This document shows positions 56,914-64,000 of a stretch of DNA of 64,000 nucleotides, one piece after another (within the stretch, counting starts at the first letter, position 1; each line of letters opens with the position of its first letter). Both the position numbers and the translations under genes were made by a program. Origin of the DNA: JACVRW01 sp963734365 (GTDB lineage Bacteria; Actinomycetota; Thermoleophilia; Solirubrobacterales; Thermoleophilaceae). The stretch is from the NCBI GenBank assembly GCA_963734365.1, contig CAVTGV010000010.1, positions 491,324 to 555,323 of the forward strand. The letters are read 5' to 3'. The notes under the pieces were generated by a model. That model had not been told where the DNA came from and did not search any database. It was given only the letters and a program-made list of their open reading frames with translations.

Positions 56914-56948
56914 CCGTCCGCCCGCTGCCGGTACGGTAGGCGGCGGGG

Positions 56949-58082
56949 ATGGCGGAGGAGCGCACAGCCTCGCCGAACGTCGTCTACCGCGCGGTCCTCC
57001 TCGCGGCGGGCCTGCTGCTGTTCGGCCTTCTGTTTCGCCAGCTGGTCACGCTTCTGCTGGCGATTCTCATCACGATGATCGTGGCCATCCCGCTGGCCGG
57101 GGGAGCGTCGCGCCTCGAGCGCTACCGCATCCCGCGGGCGGTTGGCGCGCTGATCTCACTGCTGTTGGGCATCGGCGTGCTGGCGCTGATGATCTATCTG
57201 CTCACGCCGCCGTTCATCGAGCAGACCAACCAGTTCGTCGAAGACGTCCCCGGGATCGTCAAGGACCTGGAGAAGATCTACGCGGACGTGACGGGCCAGG
57301 ACTCCGGCGAGGTGGGCAACCAGGTCCAGCAGTTCGCCGAGCGCTACACCGACGATCCGGATCGCCTGATCGGCCCGATCACGTCGATCGGGGTGAGTGT
57401 GGCGGGCGTGGTGGCGGCCCTGGTCCTGATCCTGATCACCGCCTACTACATGGCCGTGCGGCCCGAGCCGCTCGTGAGCGGGCTGGTGCGGCTCGCCCCG
57501 CCGGCGCGGCGCGGCCACGTGCGCCACGTGCTCGACCGCGTGAAGCGTGCCTGGATCGGCTGGCTCGAGGGGGTGGGGATCGACATGGCTCTCACCCTCG
57601 TGCTGCTCTGGATCGCCCTCGAGATCATCGGGCTCGACTTCGCGATCTTCTTCGCGGTGCTGTCTGCCCTGCTGGTGGTGGTGCCCTACTTCGGCGCCAT
57701 CGCGGGCGCCATCCCGCCCACGCTGTTCGCGCTCACCGACTCGCCGGGCAAGGCGCTGCTGGTGCTGGGGGCATACATCCTCGTCCAGCAGATCGAGAGC
57801 AACGTGACCATTCCGATCGTGATGTCCCAGCGGGTGAAGCTGCATCCCGCGGTGATTGCGATCGGCGTGGTCGTGGTGGGGCGGGTGTTCGGCTTCGTCG
57901 GCCTGTTCGTGGCCGTCCCGATCCTGTCGTTGATCGTGATCTCGGTGGAGGAGTTCTGGGTCAAGCCCGTGGAGCAGGCGGAGGCCGAGCGCCAGAGAGC
58001 GCATATCGCGCTCCCCGAGGAGGTGGCGGAGGAACGCGCCCCGGGCGACACCGAGGCGCCGCCGCTCAGGCCAGCTTCGTGA
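56949..58082 (+). CDS. AI-2E family transporter (PerM-like)
   Basis: A 377-residue membrane protein of the AI-2E/PerM family. About eight hydrophobic segments are visible (VLLAAGLLLFGLLFRQLVTL, AGVVAALVLILITAYYMAVR, IALEIIGLDFAIFFAVLSAL). A large soluble loop lies between about residues 90 and 155 (FIEQTNQFVEDVPGIVKDLE). The usual GxxxGP-like end VGRVFGFVGLFVAVPILS is present. Members export small molecules or Na+; the substrate here is unknown. It starts at an ATG 53 bp past the CsbD stop. Confidence 0.92.
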   Translation: MAEERTASPNVVYRAVLLAAGLLLFGLLFRQLVTLLLAILITMIVAIPLAGGASRLERYRIPRAVGALISLLLGIGVLALMIYLLTPPFIEQTNQFVEDVPGIVKDLEKIYADVTGQDSGEVGNQVQQFAERYTDDPDRLIGPITSIGVSVAGVVAALVLILITAYYMAVRPEPLVSGLVRLAPPARRGHVRHVLDRVKRAWIGWLEGVGIDMALTLVLLWIALEIIGLDFAIFFAVLSALLVVVPYFGAIAGAIPPTLFALTDSPGKALLVLGAYILVQQIESNVTIPIVMSQRVKLHPAVIAIGVVVVGRVFGFVGLFVAVPILSLIVISVEEFWVKPVEQAEAERQRAHIALPEEVAEERAPGDTEAPPLRPAS

Positions 58083-58158
58083 TCGCGATCACCGCGCCGA
58101 TCAGCACGAAGAGAACGATCAGGATCTGAACCACCAGCCAGAACCGCGGGATCTCCAT
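58066..58158 (-). CDS. Predicted 30-residue single-pass membrane microprotein
   Basis: An ATG at 58158 opens a 30-codon frame ending in TGA at 58066. The product begins MEIPRFW and continues with about 20 hydrophobic residues (LVVQILIVLFVLIGAVIAI), then TKLA. This is a textbook single membrane helix with a short polar end. It begins 15 bp after the response-regulator stop on the same strand and overlaps the 3' end of the AI-2E gene by 17 bp. No strong ribosome site is seen. It could be real or chance. Confidence 0.5.
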   Translation of the reverse strand: MEIPRFWLVVQILIVLFVLIGAVIAITKLA

Positions 58159-58173
58159 CCGAGGATGAGTGAC

Positions 58174-58812
58174 CTATTCGATCATCGCCTGGCGAACTGC
58201 GATCGCCACGGCGTGCACGCGCGTGTCGGCCTCGAGCTTGAGGATCGCGCGCTTGGTGTCCGACTTCACGGTCTCCGTGGAGAGCCCGATGCGCCGCGCG
58301 ACCTCCTCGGTGTGGAGGCCCTCGGCGAGCAGCTGCAGGATCTCGCGCTCGCGCTCCGAGAGCGGGGCGTCGGGGCCCACCTGCGTCATCAGCAGGGCCG
58401 GCGAGAGCGACGGATCCACGAAGGGCTTGCCGGTGGTCACGGTCCGGACCGCGCGCAGCAGGTCCTCCGGGGGCGAGCCCTTCATCACGTAACCGCGCGC
58501 GCCGGCCGCGATCGCATCCGAGAGCAGCCGTTTGTCGCCGTACGCGGAGAACATCACCGTGTGTACGTCCGGGCAGGCCTCGGCGATTCGCTTGACCGCG
58601 GAGATCCCGTCGATGCCCGGCAATCGCACGTCCATGATCACGACGTTTGGCTTCAGCTTCTTGACCGCGTCGATCACGCCTTCGCCGCTGTCGACCGTCC
58701 CGACGAGCTCGAGGTCGGGAACCTGCCCGAACATGAGGCCGAGTCCTTGCCTCACCGTCGGGTGATCGTCCACGGCCAGACACCTTGTAGGTATGGACAT
58801 CAATCCAAACAT
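58174..58812 (-). CDS. NarL/FixJ-type response regulator
   Basis: A 212-residue two-domain regulator. The receiver domain has CLAVDDHPTVRQGL (acidic pocket), the phospho-accepting Asp in VVIMDVRLPGIDG, and VMKG as the conserved Lys. The LuxR helix-turn-helix is LSEREREILQLLAEGLHTEE, then LSTETVKSDTKRAILKLEAD. The ATG at 58812 follows AGGGG; a second ATG at 58800 is also possible. No histidine kinase gene is adjacent. It diverges from the universal stress gene and may control it. Confidence 0.92.
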   Translation of the reverse strand: MFGLMSIPTRCLAVDDHPTVRQGLGLMFGQVPDLELVGTVDSGEGVIDAVKKLKPNVVIMDVRLPGIDGISAVKRIAEACPDVHTVMFSAYGDKRLLSDAIAAGARGYVMKGSPPEDLLRAVRTVTTGKPFVDPSLSPALLMTQVGPDAPLSEREREILQLLAEGLHTEEVARRIGLSTETVKSDTKRAILKLEADTRVHAVAIAVRQAMIE

Positions 58813-58887
58813 AACCCCTATCCGGCCCCACGGCCAATCGGTTTTATGATCCTTTTTGGTTGGTGGACTCAGGCCCTGGAGGCACTC

Positions 58888-59331
58888 TTGTTCGGTTCGA
58901 TGGTCGTTGGCACAGATGGTTCGGACACCGCGGGGGAGGCGGTGCGCCAGGCTTCCGCGCTGGCGGAGCAGCTGGGAGCCAAGGTGCATCTGGTGAGCGC
59001 CTACGAGCCCGTGTCCGAGGGCCGGCTGCGGGAGGAGCGCCAGCAGGTGCCCGGCGACCTTCAGTGGATGGTCAATCCGCGTGAGGACGTGAGCGTCACG
59101 CTCGAGAAGGCCGCCGACGCATTGCGCTCACGCGGGGTGGAGGTGGAGATCCACGCCCGCGAGGGCGACCCCGCTGATGCGATTCTCGACGTAGCCGAGG
59201 AGCAGGAGGCCGACCTGATCGTGGTCGGCAACAAGGGAATGACCGGCGCCAAGCGGTTCCTGCTCGGGAGCGTGCCGAACAAGGTCTCCCATCACGCGCC
59301 CTGCAGCGTGATGATCATTAGAACGACCTAG
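58888..59331 (+). CDS. Universal stress protein (UspA family)
   Basis: A 147-residue UspA-type protein starting at a TTG at 58888 that has GGAGG five bases upstream; the ATG at 58846 would add a hydrophobic tail not seen in the family. The fold starts SMVVGTDGSDTAGEAVRQAS and ends with the ATP-binding loop VVGNKGMTGAKRFLLGSVPN (G-2x-G-9x-G-S). It probably binds ATP and acts in stress or dormancy. It shares a short divergent promoter region with the response regulator. Confidence 0.92.
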   Translation: MFGSMVVGTDGSDTAGEAVRQASALAEQLGAKVHLVSAYEPVSEGRLREERQQVPGDLQWMVNPREDVSVTLEKAADALRSRGVEVEIHAREGDPADAILDVAEEQEADLIVVGNKGMTGAKRFLLGSVPNKVSHHAPCSVMIIRTT

Positions 59332-60635
59332 CGCAGCGCGGCCCCGGCGTCGAGCAGCCCCGCGCCGTAGCGGTCGGGGCGGTCGGTGGGCTTGGCGGTG
59401 GCCTTCAGGTGTGCCTCGATCTGGTGCTCCGTGGGGTGCGGCCCCAGGCGCTGGCTGGCGATGAGAAGTGCCGCGACGGCCGCCACGTGCGGAGCCGCCA
59501 TCGATGTGCCCTTGTAGCCGCCGGGGAGGCCGAAGCGCCGCACGCTGTGGTCGAAGATGAAGGTCTGCTGGAAGATCGGCTTGCCGAGCGAGTCCGCATT
59601 GCAGTGATCGGTGTCCCACGCGCTGTCGGCGTTGTCGGCGTCCGGCCCGCCCCCGGGCGCCATCAGATCGAGCTGACTCCCGGAGTTCGAGTAGTCGGCC
59701 TGGCAGCCGGTGATCGTGGTTGCGCCCACCGCGATCACCGAGGAGACCCGAGCCGGGTAGGCCACCGTGAGGTCGGCCTCGTTGCCGGCGGCGGCCACCA
59801 CCACCGCGCCACGGGCCCGGGCGTAGCGCAGCGCCCCGACCACGTCCGGGATCTCCGCCGCGCGCACCTGCGCAGGAAACTCGAGCGAGAGGTTGATCAC
59901 ATCCGCGCCGCGGCGAGCGGCGTAGCGAATCGCCCGGGCGATGGTCGCGGAGTCGCCCCAGCCCAGCGAGTCGAGGATGCGCAGGGGCATGATCTTCGCG
60001 TTGTAGGCGATCCCAGCCGTGGCCAGCCCGTTGTTCGTCGTCTGGGCGATCGTGCCCGCCACGTGCGTGCCGTGGCCGAACGCGTCGTTGGGATGACGGT
60101 CGTCGTCGATGAAGTCGTAGGGCTTGACGAAGGTCGAGTGGCGCAGATCGGGAGCGCGCCGGTAGCGGCCGCGCTTCTCGTAGGCCACGCCGCTGTCGAG
60201 CACCGCCACCACGGCGCCGCGGCCTCCCGGGGCGCCCCGGGCCGCAGCTTGCGTCCAGGCCTCCGGCAGGTTGATGCCCCACTCCCCGAACAGGTTCCAC
60301 TGCTTTCGCGAGCCCGGATCGCTGGTCGGGGCCCCGGCCGCACGGGCGCGCCAGTTGGGCACGGCGTAGGCCACGTCGGGATCGCTCTCGAGCTCGCCGA
60401 TCGTCTTGCGAACGGAATCCCCGTCCTCTATGGCCAGCTGGGCCGAGCCGCCGGGCAGCGCCTGCTCGGTCTCGGTCCCGGCCGCGTCCACCAGCGTGTC
60501 CGTGGCCGCGCTCGTGGTCCCGTTCTTGTAGTGGACGATCACCTCGCCCGGCACGTAGCCGCCCGCCGACGCGCTCGCCGGAAGGGCCAGCGCTGTCAGG
60601 GCCAGGGCAGCGATGAAGGCGAGACGGGAAAGCAT
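59328..60635 (-). CDS. Secreted subtilisin-like (S8) serine protease
   Basis: A 435-residue preproenzyme. Signal peptide residues 1-24, then an I9-type propeptide (YVPGEVIVHYKNGTTSAATD ...), then the S8 domain with Asp in VVAVLDSGVAYE, His in FGHGTHVAGTIA and Ser in YKGTSMAAPHVAAVAALL. The oxyanion Asn is in VVAAAGNEADL. It should be an extracellular endopeptidase. It converges on the universal stress gene (4-bp overlap of stops) and diverges from the epimerase gene. Confidence 0.94.
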   Translation of the reverse strand: MLSRLAFIAALALTALALPASASAGGYVPGEVIVHYKNGTTSAATDTLVDAAGTETEQALPGGSAQLAIEDGDSVRKTIGELESDPDVAYAVPNWRARAAGAPTSDPGSRKQWNLFGEWGINLPEAWTQAAARGAPGGRGAVVAVLDSGVAYEKRGRYRRAPDLRHSTFVKPYDFIDDDRHPNDAFGHGTHVAGTIAQTTNNGLATAGIAYNAKIMPLRILDSLGWGDSATIARAIRYAARRGADVINLSLEFPAQVRAAEIPDVVGALRYARARGAVVVAAAGNEADLTVAYPARVSSVIAVGATTITGCQADYSNSGSQLDLMAPGGGPDADNADSAWDTDHCNADSLGKPIFQQTFIFDHSVRRFGLPGGYKGTSMAAPHVAAVAALLIASQRLGPHPTEHQIEAHLKATAKPTDRPDRYGAGLLDAGAALR

Positions 60636-60695
60636 TGGCTATACGGTGCCTCTCGGAGTGTACGAACGCAGGAACAAGCAGCGGCGGCTGAAGTT

Positions 60696-61802
60696 GTGAC
60701 GGTCTGCGTCACAGGCGCTACAGGCTTTATCGGCGCGCACGTCGCCCAACTTGCGTCCGAATCCGGCGAACTCGTCAGGTGCACGTACCGTAGCGAGGCC
60801 CGGCTCGAGCGGCTGGCCGGGATCGACGCCGAAACGGTGAGGGCCGATGTGCTCGACCGTGGCGCGCTGCGCAGGGCCTTCCGCGGCTGCGAGACCGTGT
60901 TCCACTGCGCCGGCTTCGTGGGCTCGCGCCCCAGCGAGGAGGTCTGGCGCGTGAACGCCCTCGCTCCGCGGGTGGCCGTGGAGGCCGCGGCGGCGGAGGA
61001 CGTGCGCCGGGTGGTGGTCACGTCGAGTGTCGCCGCCATCGGTCCCGCCCCGCCAGACCGGCCCGGGGTCGAGGACGACTTCTACCGCGGCGGGGGTCTG
61101 GGCATGACCTACCCGGACGCCAAGCACGAGGGCGAGGCCGAGGCGCTCGCGGCGGGGGCGCGGCAGGGGATCGAGGTCGTGGTGGTCAACCCGGCCTACG
61201 TGTTCGGAGCGCCGCTCGACCGCAGCACGCCCGGCGAGACCTCGTCGCGCATGATCGGGAACTACCTGCGCGGGCGGCTCCCGGCGATCGTGGACGGCCA
61301 GACCAACGCGGTGGACGTGCGCGACGTGGCCAAAGGGCACCTGCTCGCCGCCGAGCGCGGCACGCCCGGCGAGCGCTACGTCCTGGGCGGTCAAGACCTC
61401 AGCTGGGTCGAGCTGTTCGAGCGTGTGGCGCGCCTGTCGGGCGTTCGCCATCCCCTGATCGTCCTGCCGCCGGAGACGGGCGGGGTCGCCCGCGCGGCCG
61501 AGGCTCTCGGCCTTCCCGGGGTGATCCCGGCGGAGGGCTTCGTGCTGATGGCCCAGAACTGGCGCTACTCGTCGCGCAAGGCGCGGCGTGAGCTCGGCTA
61601 CCGTGCCCGGCCGCTCGACCGCACGCTCGGCGACACCATCGACTGGTACCGCGAGCTGATCGACGGCGGCCGGCTCGGCGGCGGGCGACCCTCCCCGCTC
61701 TCGCTGGCCGCGGCCGGGGTGCGGCTGGCGGGCCGGGCCGGGCTGCTGTGGGGCCTGCGCGCGGCCGAGGAGCGCGTGGGGCGCAGGCTCGTGGCACCGT
61801 GA
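60696..61802 (+). CDS. NAD-dependent epimerase/dehydratase family protein
   Basis: A 368-residue extended SDR. The nucleotide-binding motif is VTGATGFIGAHVAQL, the catalytic Ser is in VVVTSSVAAIG and YPDAK is the YxxxK pair. It is like dihydroflavonol-4-reductase and hopanoid-associated sugar epimerase-type proteins (VVVVNPAYVFGAPLD, VDVRDVAKGHLLAAERG). The GTG at 60696 starts the normal N-terminus. It ends overlapping the tadA start (GTGA). Confidence 0.92.
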   Translation: MTVCVTGATGFIGAHVAQLASESGELVRCTYRSEARLERLAGIDAETVRADVLDRGALRRAFRGCETVFHCAGFVGSRPSEEVWRVNALAPRVAVEAAAAEDVRRVVVTSSVAAIGPAPPDRPGVEDDFYRGGGLGMTYPDAKHEGEAEALAAGARQGIEVVVVNPAYVFGAPLDRSTPGETSSRMIGNYLRGRLPAIVDGQTNAVDVRDVAKGHLLAAERGTPGERYVLGGQDLSWVELFERVARLSGVRHPLIVLPPETGGVARAAEALGLPGVIPAEGFVLMAQNWRYSSRKARRELGYRARPLDRTLGDTIDWYRELIDGGRLGGGRPSPLSLAAAGVRLAGRAGLLWGLRAAEERVGRRLVAP

Positions 61803-62257
61803 GCTTCTTCCCCCGCGACGAGTACTTCATGAGGCTCGCACTGCGGGAGGCCGAACGGGCGCTCGAACACGACGACGTGCCCATCGGCGCCGTGGTGGTG
61901 TTCGGCGGCGAGGTGATCGGGGCCGCCCGCAACGAGCGCGAGCTGCGCGGCGATCCCACCGCTCACGCCGAGATTCTCGCGCTGCGCGAAGCGTCGGCGG
62001 CGCTGAGTGGCTGGCGGCTGCTCGACACCGTGCTCTACGTGACCCTCGAGCCGTGCGCGATGTGCGCAGGGGCGATCGTGCTCGCCCGGGTGCCGCGGGT
62101 GGTGTGGGCGGCGCCCGATCCCAAGGCCGGGGCCGCCGGCAGCGTGATGAACGTGCTCGCCGAGCCGCGGCTCAACCACCGCCCCGAGACGGCGGAAGGG
62201 CTCCTCGCAGAGGAGTCCGGGGAGCTGATCCGAGCGTTCTTCTCCTCGCGGCGCTAA
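61799..62257 (+). CDS. tadA: tRNA adenosine(34) deaminase
   Basis: A 152-residue cytidine-deaminase-fold enzyme that makes inosine 34 in tRNA-Arg(ACG). The zinc site is TAHAEILAL (His and catalytic Glu) and YVTLEPCAMCAGAI (two Cys), and the C-terminal region has NHRPETAEGLLAEESGELI. The GTG start at 61799 overlaps the epimerase stop, so the two are coupled. Guanine or cytosine deaminases share the fold, but length and motifs best match TadA. Confidence 0.92.
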   Translation: MSFFPRDEYFMRLALREAERALEHDDVPIGAVVVFGGEVIGAARNERELRGDPTAHAEILALREASAALSGWRLLDTVLYVTLEPCAMCAGAIVLARVPRVVWAAPDPKAGAAGSVMNVLAEPRLNHRPETAEGLLAEESGELIRAFFSSRR

Positions 62258-62289
62258 CCCTCGCGCTTTAGCTGCCGATAAGGAACAGG

Positions 62290-64000
62290 ATGCAGACGGA
62301 TCGAGAGAGCGCCCTACGCGCGATCGAAGACCGTTACGGGCCGATGCCCGAGAAGCTGCCCTCGGTCGCCTACATCTACGAGCCCGGCCTCGACGGTCGC
62401 TGCCTCTACATCAGCCCCTCGATCGAGCGCGTGCTCGGATACACGCGCGAGAAGTGGCTCGGCGATTACGCGATCTGGGATCGGCTCGTGCACCCCGACG
62501 ACTACCCGCGCGTGACCGCGAGCGAGGCGGAGTGCGCCCGCTCGGGCGAGGCGCTCGTCCAGGAGTACCGCCTGCGCGCAGCCGACGACCGCTGGGTCTG
62601 GATTCGCGACGAGATGACCGTGCTGCGCGGTCCCGACGACCGCCGCGACCCGCTCTTCTACGGCGTCTTCCTCGACGTGACCGAACGCAAGCGGATGGAG
62701 TCCGAGCTCGAGCGGCTCGCGCTCTACGACGCACTCACCGGCTTGCCGAACCGCGCACTGTTCACCGATCGCCTGCGCCACGCCCTCGGGCGCCGCGAGC
62801 GGTCCACCACCACGGCGGTCTACTTCCTCGATGTCGACCGCTTCAAGCGCATCAACGACAGCCTCGGTCACGCCGCGGGCGACGAGGTCCTGTGCGAGGT
62901 GGCGCGGCGCCTGAGGAGCGCGCTCCGGCCCGAGGACACCGTGGCGCGCTTTGGCGGCGACGAGTTCACCATCCTGTGCGAGTCCGTGGGCGGCGTGCTC
63001 GAGGCGGTGAGCGTTGCGGATCGCCTGCAGCAGCCGCTCACCAAGCCGATCCGTGCCGGCGGCGCGGAGCTGCGGCTCAGCGCCAGCATCGGCGTGGCCC
63101 TGGCCGAAGCGGGCGAGCTTCCCGACGGCGGAGTGCTGATCGAGAGCGCGGACGCCGCGATGTACCGGGCCAAGGAGCGCGGCGGGGCCCGCACCGAGCT
63201 GTTCGACACCGGGATGCGCGAGCGAGCGGTGGAGGCGATGACCGTCGAGCAGGAGCTGCAGCGTGGCCTGGAGAAGGGCGAGCTGCGCCTCTACTACCAG
63301 CCGCAGGTCTCTCTCGCCACGGGAGCCCTCTCCGGCGTGGAGGCGCTCCTGCGCTGGCAGCACCCTGAGCGCGGCCTGCTCTCACCCGCCGCGTTCCTGA
63401 GCGTGGCCGAGGAGAGCGGTCTGATCGTTGGACTGGGCGACTGGACCGTCCGCGAGGCCTGCGGGCGCATCGCCGAGTGGAGCGGCCGGCCCGGGGCCCC
63501 GAGGATCACCGTCTCGGTCAACCTGAGCGCGCGCGAGGTCACCCATCCCGACATCGTCCCCATGGTCCTCGACGCCACACGCCGCTCCGGCATCGATCCC
63601 TCACTGCTGTGCATCGAGGTCACGGAGAGCGCCGCCATGGCGGACCGCGACTCCGGCTTCCGCGCCCTGCGCGAGCTGAGCGCCGAGGGCGTCCGCGTGG
63701 CGATCGACGACTTCGGCACCGGCTACTCCTGCCTCGACCAACTCCGCCAGATGCCCGCCGACGTGATCAAGATCGACCGCACGTTCGTCAGCGGCCTCGA
63801 GCCGGGGGCTCCCGACTCGGCCCTGGTGGCGGCGGTGATCGCCATGGGCAGGGCCCTCGACGTCGAGGTGGTGGCCGAGGGAATCGAGACCGAGCAGCAG
63901 GCAGCCGTGCTACGCGAGCTCGGCTGCCCCCTGGGCCAGGGCTACCTGTTCGCAGAGCCGCTGTTGCCCGAGCAGATCGACGAGATGCTCGAGGCCCCCC
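62290..64000 (+). CDS. PAS-GGDEF-EAL cyclic-di-GMP signalling protein (C-terminus outside window)
   Basis: From the ATG at 62290 (AGGAACAGG just upstream) the frame is open to the window edge, 570 residues. Order: a PAS domain (about 22-132, VAYIYEPGLDGRCLYISPSI, with a PAC-like WVWIRDEMTVLRG end), a GGDEF domain (about 145-310, LYDALTGLPNRALFTDRL and ARFGGDEFTIL, an intact signature) and an EAL domain (about 325 on, GVEALLRWQHPERG, VSVNLSAREVTHPD, IEVTESAAM, AIDDFGTGYS, DVIKIDRTFV). All EAL metal residues I can check are present, so it may both make and break c-di-GMP. It starts 32 bp after tadA. Confidence 0.95.
   Translation, partial: MQTDRESALRAIEDRYGPMPEKLPSVAYIYEPGLDGRCLYISPSIERVLGYTREKWLGDYAIWDRLVHPDDYPRVTASEAECARSGEALVQEYRLRAADDRWVWIRDEMTVLRGPDDRRDPLFYGVFLDVTERKRMESELERLALYDALTGLPNRALFTDRLRHALGRRERSTTTAVYFLDVDRFKRINDSLGHAAGDEVLCEVARRLRSALRPEDTVARFGGDEFTILCESVGGVLEAVSVADRLQQPLTKPIRAGGAELRLSASIGVALAEAGELPDGGVLIESADAAMYRAKERGGARTELFDTGMRERAVEAMTVEQELQRGLEKGELRLYYQPQVSLATGALSGVEALLRWQHPERGLLSPAAFLSVAEESGLIVGLGDWTVREACGRIAEWSGRPGAPRITVSVNLSAREVTHPDIVPMVLDATRRSGIDPSLLCIEVTESAAMADRDSGFRALRELSAEGVRVAIDDFGTGYSCLDQLRQMPADVIKIDRTFVSGLEPGAPDSALVAAVIAMGRALDVEVVAEGIETEQQAAVLRELGCPLGQGYLFAEPLLPEQIDEMLEAP

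Noticed and set aside
59409..60695. A long 5' extension of the epimerase frame over the subtilisin gene
   Set aside because: It is antisense coding; the NAD-binding motif begins right after the GTG at 60696.
1..64000. CRISPR arrays, insertion sequences, prophage genes, tRNA or rRNA genes
   Set aside because: Looked for spaced repeats, transposase or integrase motifs and T-loop sequences by eye; none found.

Overview
The window is about 64 kb of very GC-rich (roughly 70 percent) bacterial chromosome, densely coded on both strands. There is no insertion sequence, prophage, CRISPR array, rRNA or tRNA that I can recognise. The content points to a high-GC actinobacterium: NucS-type mismatch endonuclease, a WS/DGAT acyltransferase, an F420-type luciferase-like oxidoreductase, a stand-alone LigD polymerase domain, PPK2, two P450s and a sigma-B-style promoter. 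The style (many secreted hydrolases, VOC proteins, LAL regulators, DUF2332) resembles soil Thermoleophilia/Solirubrobacterales, but that placement is inference. No intergenic gap exceeds 300 bp; the largest is 10131-10385 (255 bp), in which I see nothing.

Layout. 1-4.1 kb: LysR regulator diverging from an EamA exporter, then an ECF sigma factor and a secreted thermolysin-like (M4) protease. 4.1-11.1 kb: a truncated methyltransferase, a zinc-ribbon protein, a WS/DGAT acyltransferase, an MFS exporter, then an XRE/MmyB regulator diverging from a SnoaL-like gene across a pair of matching palindromic sites. 11.1-19.4 kb: VOC, DUF2332 and NTF2-like genes, XthA facing a LigD-type polymerase, a sulfatase translationally coupled to a seven-bladed Cys-paired beta-propeller, and an M20 peptidase. 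19.4-22.8 kb: a coupled amidohydrolase / DUF59 / zinc alcohol dehydrogenase operon closed by a strong hairpin. 22.8-31.4 kb: a secreted protein, a 948-residue LAL-type LuxR regulator, VOC protein, dehalogenase-like hydrolase, SpoIIAA-like protein, and an FMO / acyl-CoA ligase / MFS cluster.

31.4-43 kb: ArsR-AHSA1 pair, a second LysR/EamA divergent module with a coupled SDR, an epimerase, a PI-PLC-like secreted enzyme, a TAP-like secreted hydrolase and small membrane proteins. 43-52.4 kb: PadR regulator with a perfect palindrome, a SRPBCC-cupin-P450 operon, lipase-like hydrolase, Fpg/Nei glycosylase lacking the fourth zinc cysteine, MFS, GDPD, DUF480, Nudix and MsrA. 52.4-64 kb: an overlapping P450 / LLM oxidoreductase / PPK2 operon, NucS, PlsC, CsbD behind a sigma-B-like promoter, AI-2E family protein, response regulator, universal stress protein, subtilisin, epimerase-TadA pair, and a PAS-GGDEF-EAL protein running off the end.

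Themes: small regulators sitting on visible operator-like sites next to their probable targets; oxidative and xenobiotic metabolism; DNA repair; stress response; and secreted hydrolases. Start codons were often reassigned from the longest possible frame using ribosome-binding sites, family N-termini and stop/start overlaps.
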